Shown here: in pieces, positions 7,988-14,656 of the stretch
Layout: each line of letters opens with the position of its first letter
Numbering within the stretch: the stretch's first letter is position 1
DNA from: JBMNSK01 sp050945155
GTDB taxonomy: Bacteria > Actinomycetota > Coriobacteriia > Coriobacteriales > Eggerthellaceae
NCBI GenBank assembly: GCA_050945155.1
Contig: JBMNSK010000034.1
Span: 1-14,791, forward strand
Direction of reading: 5' to 3'
Length of the DNA: 14,791 nt
Made by a program: the position numbers and the translations under genes
The notes under the pieces: model-generated
Database searches by the model: none
Told to the model about the DNA's origin: nothing
The model's input: the letters and a program-made list of their open reading frames with translations, nothing else

Positions 7988-9065
7988 GGCGGTCCTGTTC
8001 TGCGTCTGCGGCGTCGTCTTTTCTGGTATGCACACTGCCTGCTTGAGCGCCATCTTCTTCGAGGATACCGAAATTTTTAGCTATCTTTTGTGCCAAAGAC
8101 TGGTAGGAATATAAACCTTCCGGAATATCGAAACCATCATCGCGCAGGTTTTGAGCGAATTCCTGAGCGGCTGGAATATCAAGGCCAACATCGCGGAGCA
8201 AATCCGTATGAGAAAAGACCTCTTCAGGGCTTCCTAAGAGCAGTTGTTTTCCCTCATTAAGCACAAGAATACGGTCACATAGTCGCGCGAGGTCATCCAT
8301 GCTGTGAGACACAATCACCATGGTGAGGCCCTGGGTGTGCAGCTCTGAAATAAGAGCAAGAAAACTCTCTCGCGATTCAGGGTCAAGACCCGCAACAGGT
8401 TCATCCATCACAAGTGTGCGAGGCTGCATGGCCAAAACGCCTGCAAAAGCAACGGCACGCTGCTGGCCACCCGAAAGTTCAAACGGGCTTTGGTATGCCA
8501 CTTCATCAAAGCTGAGGTGACACCTTTGCATAGCTTCACGCACGCGGCTATCAACTTCTTCGGAATCAAGGCCTAAGTTGCGAGGTCCAAAAGCAATATC
8601 GTCATAGACCGTCGAAGCGAAAAGTTGATGTTCTGGATATTGGAAAATCATCCCTACCTGCGTTCTGCACGCAGAGGCATTTTCTTTCTCGGCAAGATCT
8701 TTCCCATCGAAAAGTACCCGACCGCGCGTCGGCTGGATTAAACCATTCATATGCTGGATTAAGGTCGATTTGCCACTGCCGGTATGACCCGCTATACCGA
8801 AAAACTCACCATCGGCAAGCTCAAAGTTAATATTCTGGAGTGCCCAGATAGCACCAGCCTTGGTACCCCAAGCAGGCTCACCCTTTATTGAGGAAGGGCT
8901 ATCGTCATACACTTCCTCTGGCTGCTCCATCTGTTTTTGTCTTTGCGCCGTGCGCGCCTCCTCAAGCTTTCGCTTGCGAAATAGTTTTCGCTCACGACGT
9001 TTTTTACGTCCTTCGTGCGCAAGATCTTTATAGGAGTAGCTCACATCTTCGAATACAAGCGACAT
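7980..9065 (-). CDS. ecfA2: ECF transporter ATPase EcfA2 with a basic N-terminal insertion
   Basis: This is one of the two ABC-type ATPases that power the ECF riboflavin importer at the inner face of the membrane. At 361 residues it is well above the roughly 280-290 usual for EcfA proteins. ABC motifs are intact: Walker A GHTGSGKST (93-101), Q-loop QYPEHQLFA (142-150), signature LSGGQ (197-201), Walker B LVMDEP (218-223) and switch His254. The extra length lies in two places. Between YSYKD (10-14) and WALQNI (74-79) sits a strongly basic stretch (about 18-36) followed by a Gln/Glu/Ser-rich stretch. There is also a hydrophilic C-terminal tail from about residue 337. The ATG at 9063-9065 has a near-ideal GAGGAGGA ribosome binding site (9069-9076) and lies inside the end of ecfA1, a 25-nt overlap that suggests translational coupling. 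EcfA1 and EcfA2 labels follow gene order and motif resemblance and could be swapped in other schemes. Confidence 0.93.
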   Translation of the reverse strand: MSLVFEDVSYSYKDLAHEGRKKRRERKLFRKRKLEEARTAQRQKQMEQPEEVYDDSPSSIKGEPAWGTKAGAIWALQNINFELADGEFFGIAGHTGSGKSTLIQHMNGLIQPTRGRVLFDGKDLAEKENASACRTQVGMIFQYPEHQLFASTVYDDIAFGPRNLGLDSEEVDSRVREAMQRCHLSFDEVAYQSPFELSGGQQRAVAFAGVLAMQPRTLVMDEPVAGLDPESRESFLALISELHTQGLTMVIVSHSMDDLARLCDRILVLNEGKQLLLGSPEEVFSHTDLLRDVGLDIPAAQEFAQNLRDDGFDIPEGLYSYQSLAQKIAKNFGILEEDGAQAGSVHTRKDDAADAEQDRHV

Positions 9066-9862
9066 AGGTCCTCCTCAAGATCTTTCGTGTGGATATGCAT
9101 ACCAACGTCAATGCCAAGATTTCTCAGCTCAGCTGAGAGCTTACTTGCAAACGGCAGGTCAAGGTGCAGGCTCTGCAGTTCATCTGCCTGAGACAGTACT
9201 TCATGTGGAGTCCCATCCATGCGCACCTGTCCCTCATCAAGGACAATGACCCGGTCGGCCATAGCAGCCTCTTCCATGAAATGCGTAATCATAACAATGG
9301 TCATGCCACGACTATTAAGTTCCTGGCAGACCTTCATCAGACCGCGCCTACCGCGCGGATCAAGCATGGCAGTTGCCTCGTCGAGAATCAGAATCTGCGG
9401 GTGCATAGCCAAAACTCCCGCTATAGCTACGCGCTGCTTTTGTCCGCCGGAAAGTGCGTTTGTTTCCTGTCGGTCAAACCCTTGTAGTCCCACATCCGCA
9501 AGAGCCTCAATGACACGAGTCTTGAGTTCATCTGTTGGGACTGCAAGGTTTTCAGGACCAAAAGCGACGTCGTTTTCAACAATGGTTGCCACAAGCTGGT
9601 CATCTGGATTTTGAAACACAAGGCCAGCATTGCTACGGATAAGATACACGGCATCCGGATCTTTCGTGTTATATCCAGCTACCTGCACTTCTCCTTCGGC
9701 CGGTAAGAGCAGCGCATTAATATGCTTTGCAAGGGTGCTCTTTCCGCTTCCATTGCCCCCTACAAGGCACACAAACTGACCTTGTGGAATATGGATGTTC
9801 ACACCTTGCAGGACGAAGGTCTCGCCATAGTAGCTAAAGTGAACATTCTTAAAATCAATCAT
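9041..9862 (-). CDS. ecfA1: ECF transporter ATPase EcfA1
   Basis: This 273-residue ABC ATPase pairs with EcfA2 as the heterodimeric motor of the ECF importer. It has Walker A GGNGSGKST (35-43), Q-loop NPDDQLVA (85-92), signature LSGGQKQRVAIAG (137-149), Walker B ILILDEATAMLDP (157-169) and switch His194, with a normal EcfA length and no insertions. The ATG at 9860-9862 has an AAGGA ribosome binding site (9872-9876) with 9-nt spacing. It starts 39 bp after the ribU stop and overlaps ecfA2 by 25 nt, so it belongs to the FMN-regulated operon. The Asp-Glu-Ala in place of Asp-Glu-Pro after Walker B is a known variant in EcfA1 proteins. Confidence 0.93.
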   Translation of the reverse strand: MIDFKNVHFSYYGETFVLQGVNIHIPQGQFVCLVGGNGSGKSTLAKHINALLLPAEGEVQVAGYNTKDPDAVYLIRSNAGLVFQNPDDQLVATIVENDVAFGPENLAVPTDELKTRVIEALADVGLQGFDRQETNALSGGQKQRVAIAGVLAMHPQILILDEATAMLDPRGRRGLMKVCQELNSRGMTIVMITHFMEEAAMADRVIVLDEGQVRMDGTPHEVLSQADELQSLHLDLPFASKLSAELRNLGIDVGMHIHTKDLEEDLCRLYSKM

Positions 9863-9901
9863 GTCTATCAGTCCTTGTAACCGACCATGGTTTTGAAGGT
9901 C

Positions 9902-10591
9902 TTACCGAGACACAATCTGTCTCTGTGGGCTTATAAACTTTCGAATAGCTCGGTACACAATAATCGTCAATATCGCATTAATAATAGCTTTCATCAGGTT
10001 AAACGGAAGCAAAATGGGCAAAATCATCGCGATTACCGCATCGATGGGTACGCCTAAGTACAAAGGCGTTACCACCATATTCGCAAGGATTGCAAGAATC
10101 GTCGCCAACACCCCTGAGATAACAAGACCAAGAACGGCAGCGCGAAGTGTATGGGACCGTTTATACACAAGTGCCGCAGGGAGCACAAAGCCAATAACGA
10201 TGATGGCGTTCATAAGCGAGCCTGCGAAGTCTCCCAAGATAAGACCATGCACAACCACAATGACCATACCAACTGCAACACCAGAAGCTGGCCCAAAAGC
10301 AAAACCGCAGACCATTGCTGTCATAAAGGAAGCATCATATTTGAGAAACGGTGCCGCCGGAAAAATAGGAAACTCTACAAAAGAGAGAAGAATTCCGAGC
10401 GCGCACAAAAGCGACATGATTACTAAATCGTTGGTCGCCCACTTATTGGTATTTCGAATCGGTGCCGCAGACACCTTTGTGCGGTCTGTCTCCAAACCAC
10501 CGTCTGCTTGCTCACTTTTACTTGTCTTTGCAGGGCTTTCCTGCGCAGATTCTACTTTTTTGACTTCGTCGTTTTCCTTTGGCATTGACAC
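9902..10591 (-). CDS. ribU: Riboflavin ECF transporter S component RibU
   Basis: This membrane protein binds riboflavin outside the cell and passes it inward with the EcfA1-EcfA2-EcfT module encoded just downstream. It has 229 residues. The first 52 or so are hydrophilic and rich in Lys, Glu and Ser with no membrane segment, an unusual extension for RibU. Roughly six hydrophobic segments follow. RibU-like signatures are FPIFPAAPFLKYD (74-86), GFAFGPASGVAVG (96-108), the LMNAIIVIGFV region (126-136) and LLPFNLMKAIINAI near the C-terminus (194-207). The upstream FMN riboswitch strongly supports riboflavin as the substrate. The start is a GTG at 10589-10591 with GGTGAGG (10597-10603) 5 nt upstream; an ATG two codons later (10583-10585) is the alternative. 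Confidence 0.9.
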   Translation of the reverse strand: MSMPKENDEVKKVESAQESPAKTSKSEQADGGLETDRTKVSAAPIRNTNKWATNDLVIMSLLCALGILLSFVEFPIFPAAPFLKYDASFMTAMVCGFAFGPASGVAVGMVIVVVHGLILGDFAGSLMNAIIVIGFVLPAALVYKRSHTLRAAVLGLVISGVLATILAILANMVVTPLYLGVPIDAVIAMILPILLPFNLMKAIINAILTIIVYRAIRKFISPQRQIVSR

Positions 10592-10624
10592 ACCAACCTC
10601 ACCTTCATGCGAATTTGGACATAC

Positions 10625-10661
10625 AAAAAGCCTGCATGAACTCCATCAATTCATACAGGCT
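10625..10661 (-). terminator. Intrinsic terminator of the FMN riboswitch leader
   Basis: On the minus strand a 12-bp stem (10650-10661 with 10629-10640, one G-U wobble) closes a 9-nt loop (10641-10649) and is followed by a run of T ending at 10625. It lies between the FMN aptamer and the ribU ribosome binding site, so it is the expression platform: with FMN bound it should stop transcription before ribU-ecfA1A2T. Sequence and position are clear; the regulatory direction follows from known FMN riboswitches in leaders of this type. Confidence 0.88.
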
Positions 10662-10665
10662 CTCA

Positions 10666-10694
10666 TTCGCAATGCAGGTATAACTGTCTGCGAA
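10666..10694 (-). promoter_or_regulatory. Linker hairpin with possible antiterminator strand
   Basis: A perfect 6-bp stem (10689-10694 with 10666-10671) lies between aptamer and terminator. Its interior carries, on the minus strand, CCTGCAT (10672-10678), exactly complementary to ATGCAGG in the 3' arm of the terminator (10631-10637). Pairing of these two segments would break the terminator, so this is a candidate antiterminator. The pairing is seen in sequence; its use is inference. Confidence 0.5.
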
Positions 10695-10695
10695 C

Positions 10696-10846
10696 TCTGC
10701 CTCTTCCATCCGGACTGTAACCGTTGGTCTCGGAATCTCACCGAAGTCAGCCTGGCGCAATATCTTGCGTCAGAGTCGCGGACTTGAGCTTGCAAATCGC
10801 ATGCCCATTACCGCCAGTGAGGACTTTCACCTCGCCCTGAAACAGA
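10696..10846 (-). ncRNA. FMN (RFN element) riboswitch aptamer
   Basis: Read on the minus strand, the conserved RFN blocks appear in order: a CAGGGCGAGGTGAAAGTCC block (about 10821-10839) with the following GGCGGTA, then AGTCCGCGAC, then a variable stem-loop (about 10746-10767), CGGTGAGATTCCGAGACC, and ACGGTTACAGTCCGGATGG with AGAGGCAGA at the 3' end. The closing helix pairs TCTG (10843-10846) with CAGA (10696-10699). This aptamer binds flavin mononucleotide and is found upstream of riboflavin synthesis and uptake genes. A terminator lies 35 nt downstream and ribU 104 nt downstream, so riboflavin uptake is expected to be shut down when FMN is plentiful. Confidence 0.97.
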
Positions 10847-10860
10847 ATCCATGCAAGCGC

Positions 10861-10889
10861 ATTATAGGAGCGGTCTAAAACCGATGCAA
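10861..10889 (-). promoter_or_regulatory. Sigma-70-type promoter of the ribU-ecfA1-ecfA2-ecfT operon
   Basis: On the minus strand TTGCAT (10884-10889) and TATAAT (10861-10866) are separated by exactly 17 bp, a near-consensus housekeeping promoter. The predicted start near 10854 lies just before the riboswitch closing helix at 10846, so the aptamer forms at the very 5' end of the RNA. The spacer holds a small dyad, CGGT and ACCG around 5 nt (10871-10883). Confidence 0.8.
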
Positions 10890-10913
10890 TAAAAAGTTAG
10901 AAGATGTTAAGAA

Positions 10914-11237
10914 TTACTCAAAATCGTAGAGGTCGGCGGTAGCCTTTTTGAAGTCAGCGTAAACTTCATTTGCAACACCCTCATCTTCGACCCATTCAAA
11001 TGCAGAGGGAACGCCTTCATCGTCGACTTCGAGAACTTCGAGTAAAACTACCTCACCCGAAGAAAGGGCAGGAGAAGTTTCGCTCACCGGAAAGAAGAAC
11101 CCATACTGCCTACCCTGGTGCAGGATAAGACCCAGAAACTCCATGGTTGTAAGATCGCCGTTTTCATCTTCAAACTCGAGTGTAATTCCCTCTTCAATGG
11201 GAGGCGCAAAGTTTGGTGCACTGCCTTTACGAACCAT
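10914..11237 (-). CDS. DUF1292 (UPF0473/YrzB-like) domain protein
   Basis: This is a small acidic cytosolic protein of 107 residues resembling the DUF1292 family, whose members are about 90-110 residues long and of unknown function. Seen here are GITLEFEDENGDLTTMEFLGL near the N-terminus (long beta-rich acidic opening), a central GRQYGFFFPVSE segment, VVLLEVLEVDDEG, and the late FEWVEDEGVANEVYADF stretch that fits the family ending. The ATG at 11235-11237 has AAGGAG (11243-11248) with ideal 5-nt spacing. A GTG one codon earlier would leave only 2 nt, so I reject it. The ribosome binding site begins only 6 nt after a strong hairpin that follows secDF, and there is little room for a separate promoter. 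It is probably expressed by read-through from secDF. The promoter of the ribU operon starts about 25 nt after its stop. Confidence 0.8.
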   Translation of the reverse strand: MVRKGSAPNFAPPIEEGITLEFEDENGDLTTMEFLGLILHQGRQYGFFFPVSETSPALSSGEVVLLEVLEVDDEGVPSAFEWVEDEGVANEVYADFKKATADLYDFE

Positions 11238-11254
11238 CACTGCTCCTTATATCC

Positions 11255-11286
11255 AAAGGCTACCCCGCTTATCCGAGGTAGCCTTT
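11255..11286 (-). terminator. Strong hairpin after secDF (terminator or attenuator)
   Basis: AAAGGCTACC (11255-11264 on the plus strand) is perfectly repeated in inverted form at 11277-11286, and the stem extends inward past one mismatch to a 6-nt loop. It begins 5 nt after the secDF stop on the minus strand. The only T residues after the stem are the TTT inside it, so termination may be incomplete. It could reduce DUF1292 expression or protect the secDF mRNA end. Confidence 0.6.
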
Positions 11287-11291
11287 CTTGC

Positions 11292-14200
11292 TTAACGATG
11301 TCTCCTGCGCAGCCGGCGCCGTTCCTCACGAGCCTCACGCGTACGTTCCTTCGTTGAATCAGGATCATAAGTTTCCTCATGAAGCTCTTCAGGCTTAATC
11401 TTTTGGCGCTTCTCCGCCTGCTCGGGCTCTAGCTTTTCTTTTGCCCCTTCGACGCCCTTGGTTTCAGAAGCTTTCGCAGTTTTTTCTTCAGATTCAGCAG
11501 CTCTCGTCTTTTTAGATTCAGCGGCACCAGTCTTTTCTTCAGACGCGGCAGCACCAGTCTTTTCAGACTTCTTTTGTCGACGATTCTTCACTTGAGGCTT
11601 TTCTTCCTGAGCCTTCTTCTCCTCTATCTGAGAAGAAGATTTATCTTCGGACTCTTCCTGCAAAGTCTTCTTATCTTGGTCTTGACTACGGTCTTTAGTA
11701 CCTGTCCGACTTTGCTTCTTTCCTTCTTGTGCCGCGCTATCATCGGGGGCCGTATCGGTAGGCGCCGGCGCGGGAGCATTTGCGCGTTTGGCTTGCTCGC
11801 GTTTAACCGTCCGTAGGCGAGCACGGTCACGCTTAGAAAGTTGGGCCGTAGAGCCGCGACCGGCGGTTACGGTTTGCGCATGCAGTAACGCACTACCCTG
11901 CCGGTCAAATTCGAAGTGGCCAACTTCAGGACCATACTTTTTAACCAGCTTGGCATACCGTGGTTCACGTGTCTTCCACATAGCATATAGTGGGCTTGCC
12001 ACCGCAATCGACGAGTAGGAACCGCAAACCAAACCGATGACCATTGCAAACGCGAAGTCCTTGAGCGTTTCGCCTCCAAAGAAGAGCATGGCAAGAACCG
12101 GAATCAACGACGTAAGCGTTGTATTAATCGTTCTAATCAGAACCTGGTTGATTGAGTGGTTTGCCATCGTCATGAAAGTACACTTGATGGTGGAATCTTT
12201 CATATTGTCATTAATACGGTGGAAAACGACCACGGTATCGTAGAGCGAATAACCCAAGATAGTAAGCAGTGCTGCAATAGTATTTGGATTTACCTCTCGA
12301 CCCACAAGGGCATAAATGCCAAAGACAATAATGAGGTCGTGTAAGAGGGCGACAATAGCTGTTACGCCCATCTTGTACTCAAAGCGTATAGCGATATAGA
12401 TAATGATGAGAATAATCGACACTAAGAACGCGATGAGCGAAGATTGGATAACACTTGCACCCCAGTCAGGGCCAATCGTTGTAACTTCAAAGTTCTCTTG
12501 CGAAAGCCCCAGTTCGTCTGCTGCATCGTTCGCACGCGCCGTCGCTTCTTCAGAGCTTGTCGTAGTCGTACGTACTAAGAAGCCTGGTTCACCATTGGTT
12601 TCGGTCGTCTGAATAACCGCATCAGGTTCCCCGGCATTATCGAAAGCCGTCCTGATCTGCTCGGTCGTGATGTCTCCCGTGTCATGGAAGGCAATAGACG
12701 TACCACCAACAAATTCAATACCGAAGTTAACGCCCTTGATTCCCACAACTGCAAAGGATGCAAGAATCATACAAGCAGCGATAGTCAAAAATACCTTGCG
12801 GTAACCGAGGAAGTTAATATCGCGCTTGATAAAGCGGCCGCGCGGTTTTGCAATTTTAGCTGCAATGGTGCTTCCCTCTTCGCCGCCAAAGTTGCCCGCT
12901 TCTTTCTGCGCCTCTTCGGCGTTCATAGCCTGTGCTTCAAGAGCTTGCTCGATGCTTGTACCCTCTACGTTTGCAAGTTCTCCGTATTCAGAAGCAACCT
13001 CCAGGCTATCATCAATATCCCAGAACTTCGGATGTTTCGTCATCACTCGTGGAGCGAGCAAGCGAATGAGCGGTGCCTTAAAGATAAGCATCATGATGAT
13101 GTCGCAGGCAATACCGAGAGCAAGGGTGAGACCGAAGCCTTTAACGGATGCGGTAGCCAAGAAGAAAAGTGATAGTGCCGAAACGAGTGTAACGAGGTCG
13201 GCGTCAATAGAGGTCAGAATTGCGTGACGAACGCCCGAAATTGAGGCAGCACGCACACTTCGACCCATACGTATTTCTTCTCTGAACCTCTCTAAGGTAA
13301 GTACCGAAGAGTCTGCGGCCATACCGATGGTTAGTACAATGCCTGCAACACCGGACAAAGACAAGCTAAAGAGGCCAAACGCCGAAAGCGTCGCCAAAAT
13401 ACCCAGGTAAAGAACAGCAAAAACCGCAATTGCGCCTGCAGTAATGATGCCAAGGCCACGATAGAAGAACAGCAGGTAAATCATGACCAGCAAAAGGCCA
13501 ATTGCAGCAACTAAAACGCCAGCATAAAGAGCGTCCTGACCAAGTGTCGGACCTACAACCTGACTCTGAGCAAACTCGAAGCTTACAGGCAAAGAGCCGC
13601 TTTCAAGAACTGTCTGCAGCGATTGGGCTTGTTCAAGGTCATAACCACCGGTAATAGAAACATCACCGTTGGGGATCTCCGATTGAACCGCAGGTGCAGA
13701 CTGAACTTCACCGTCTAAGATGATGACAATCTGTCCGTGCGTTGGCGCTAAATCTTTTGTAGCTTCCGCAAATGCCGCAGCTCCATCCGAGTTCAGACGC
13801 AGATTGACCGAGTAATTTGCAGAGGCTTCACTCTCTTGTGCAACGGTTACATTTTCAATTTGATCGCCCGTGACGATGGGGGTATAGGTACCCTCCTTCA
13901 CTTTCAGATGCTCAGTTTTGCCTGAGGGGAATATATTGCCGAACTCGTCGGTGACATAACCACTTTGGCTATACGATTCGCTTTGGATGCTTTGAACGAC
14001 GCTCTCATCCGTAAACGAATCGAGGCGTGCGAACTCAAGCTTACCTGTTTTTCCGATGGTAGAAAGTGCCGTCTCAGTATCTTGCATACCAGGAATCTGA
14101 ACCAAAATTTGGTTCGTTCCTTGAACCTGCACTACGGCTTCAGATGCACCCAGAGAGTTAACACGGCTCTCAATAATGGCGCGACTCTTTTCCATATCTT

Positions 14201-14489
14201 CGGTGCTTACATCAGACCCATCGGTTCCTGTTGCGGTCATGACAACAGAAAGTCCGCCCTGAATATCAAGGCCTTGGTTGATGCGCTCCGAAGGAGGCGT
14301 GAACATAAAAATAGAGCCAATGACAAGAACGGTTGTCAGGATGAGCAACCAAATATTACGGCGCTGTGGTCCAAACGAACTCTTCTTCTTTTTGCGGCGA
14401 GGTAGATGGAGACGGCGCTTGCGACTCTTCGTCGCCTTTATTGGTTCTTCTCCGTCTTCAGTCTTACGAGTCCTCTTGGCCCGAATCAT
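11292..14489 (-). CDS. secDF: SecDF fusion protein translocase subunit with charged cytoplasmic tail
   Basis: This single 1,065-residue chain fuses SecD and SecF, the membrane proteins that use the proton gradient to help pull exported proteins through SecYEG. SecD occupies about 1-490: a very basic cytoplasmic extension (1-44), first membrane segment (45-64), GLDIQGGL (73-80), the extracytoplasmic P1 region, and membrane segments from about 320 with Asp393 in GMAADSSVL. A roughly 60-residue acidic linker follows. SecF occupies about 560-855, with GIEFVGGTS (590-598), Asp751 in GYSLYDTVVVFHR and Arg786 in LIRTINTTL. Asp393, Asp751 and Arg786 match the proton-pathway residues of Thermus SecDF (D340, D637, R671). 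The last 200 or so residues are hydrophilic, rich in Lys, Glu, Ala and Arg, contain short tandem repeats and end in an Arg-rich segment. Start: ATG at 14487-14489, AGAGGG 5 nt upstream (14495-14500). It lies downstream of tgt, as in many genomes, but with no yajC between them. Confidence 0.95.
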   Translation of the reverse strand: MIRAKRTRKTEDGEEPIKATKSRKRRLHLPRRKKKKSSFGPQRRNIWLLILTTVLVIGSIFMFTPPSERINQGLDIQGGLSVVMTATGTDGSDVSTEDMEKSRAIIESRVNSLGASEAVVQVQGTNQILVQIPGMQDTETALSTIGKTGKLEFARLDSFTDESVVQSIQSESYSQSGYVTDEFGNIFPSGKTEHLKVKEGTYTPIVTGDQIENVTVAQESEASANYSVNLRLNSDGAAAFAEATKDLAPTHGQIVIILDGEVQSAPAVQSEIPNGDVSITGGYDLEQAQSLQTVLESGSLPVSFEFAQSQVVGPTLGQDALYAGVLVAAIGLLLVMIYLLFFYRGLGIITAGAIAVFAVLYLGILATLSAFGLFSLSLSGVAGIVLTIGMAADSSVLTLERFREEIRMGRSVRAASISGVRHAILTSIDADLVTLVSALSLFFLATASVKGFGLTLALGIACDIIMMLIFKAPLIRLLAPRVMTKHPKFWDIDDSLEVASEYGELANVEGTSIEQALEAQAMNAEEAQKEAGNFGGEEGSTIAAKIAKPRGRFIKRDINFLGYRKVFLTIAACMILASFAVVGIKGVNFGIEFVGGTSIAFHDTGDITTEQIRTAFDNAGEPDAVIQTTETNGEPGFLVRTTTTSSEEATARANDAADELGLSQENFEVTTIGPDWGASVIQSSLIAFLVSIILIIIYIAIRFEYKMGVTAIVALLHDLIIVFGIYALVGREVNPNTIAALLTILGYSLYDTVVVFHRINDNMKDSTIKCTFMTMANHSINQVLIRTINTTLTSLIPVLAMLFFGGETLKDFAFAMVIGLVCGSYSSIAVASPLYAMWKTREPRYAKLVKKYGPEVGHFEFDRQGSALLHAQTVTAGRGSTAQLSKRDRARLRTVKREQAKRANAPAPAPTDTAPDDSAAQEGKKQSRTGTKDRSQDQDKKTLQEESEDKSSSQIEEKKAQEEKPQVKNRRQKKSEKTGAAASEEKTGAAESKKTRAAESEEKTAKASETKGVEGAKEKLEPEQAEKRQKIKPEELHEETYDPDSTKERTREAREERRRLRRRHR
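11463..11561 (-). repeat. Imperfect tandem repeats encoding the SecDF tail
   Basis: Four 8-9 residue units, KTGAAASEE, KTGAAESK, KTRAAESEE and KTAKASET (SecDF residues 977-1010), are encoded by 24-27 bp DNA units that clearly resemble one another. The first three are closest. Unit length stays a multiple of three, so the number of copies could vary between strains without breaking the frame. Confidence 0.8.
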
Positions 14490-14565
14490 CTATGCCCTCT
14501 TTCTAGCACTCTTATTCGTGTGTTAAAGCTAATTTCTATCTATCTCAGAGCTGTAACGCGAATTT

Positions 14566-14602
14566 CAAAATATAAGCCGCTTAAAGCAAACCATACACGG
14601 CT
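14566..14602 (-). terminator. Possible terminator after tgt
   Basis: On the minus strand AGCCGT (14597-14602) can pair with GCGGCT (14575-14580), 5 bp plus one wobble, with a 16-nt loop, followed by TATATTTTG. It lies in the 167 bp between the tgt stop and secDF. The stem is short and the loop large, so this is tentative. If real, secDF would need its own promoter in the remaining 85 bp, where I see no clear one. Confidence 0.3.
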
Positions 14603-14656
14603 GTCCTCAACTTTCCCATTATTCCATAAATTGACTGCGTTTCGAACAGATATGTT

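Noticed and set aside
7988..8053. Earlier ATG start for ecfT adding 22 residues
   Set aside because: The extra residues are polar and unlike EcfT N-termini, they overlap ecfA2 by 74 nt, and the later ATG has a well-spaced ribosome binding site.
10014..10787. Long plus-strand open frame of 257 codons opposite ribU and the riboswitch
   Set aside because: It lies antisense to a well-supported gene and a conserved RNA element, has no recognisable domain and no convincing ribosome binding site.
11463..11561. Repeats as a CRISPR array or mobile element fragment
   Set aside because: The units are short, contiguous without spacers, a multiple of three, and remain in the secDF reading frame.
11292..14489. 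secD and secF joined by a frameshift or assembly error
   Set aside because: The frame is continuous through a normal-looking acidic linker, and single-chain SecDF proteins are well known.
14490..14656. Promoter for secDF in the tgt-secDF gap
   Set aside because: Several AT-rich hexamers exist (for example TTGAAA followed by GATAGA), but none gives a convincing pair at 16-18 bp spacing.
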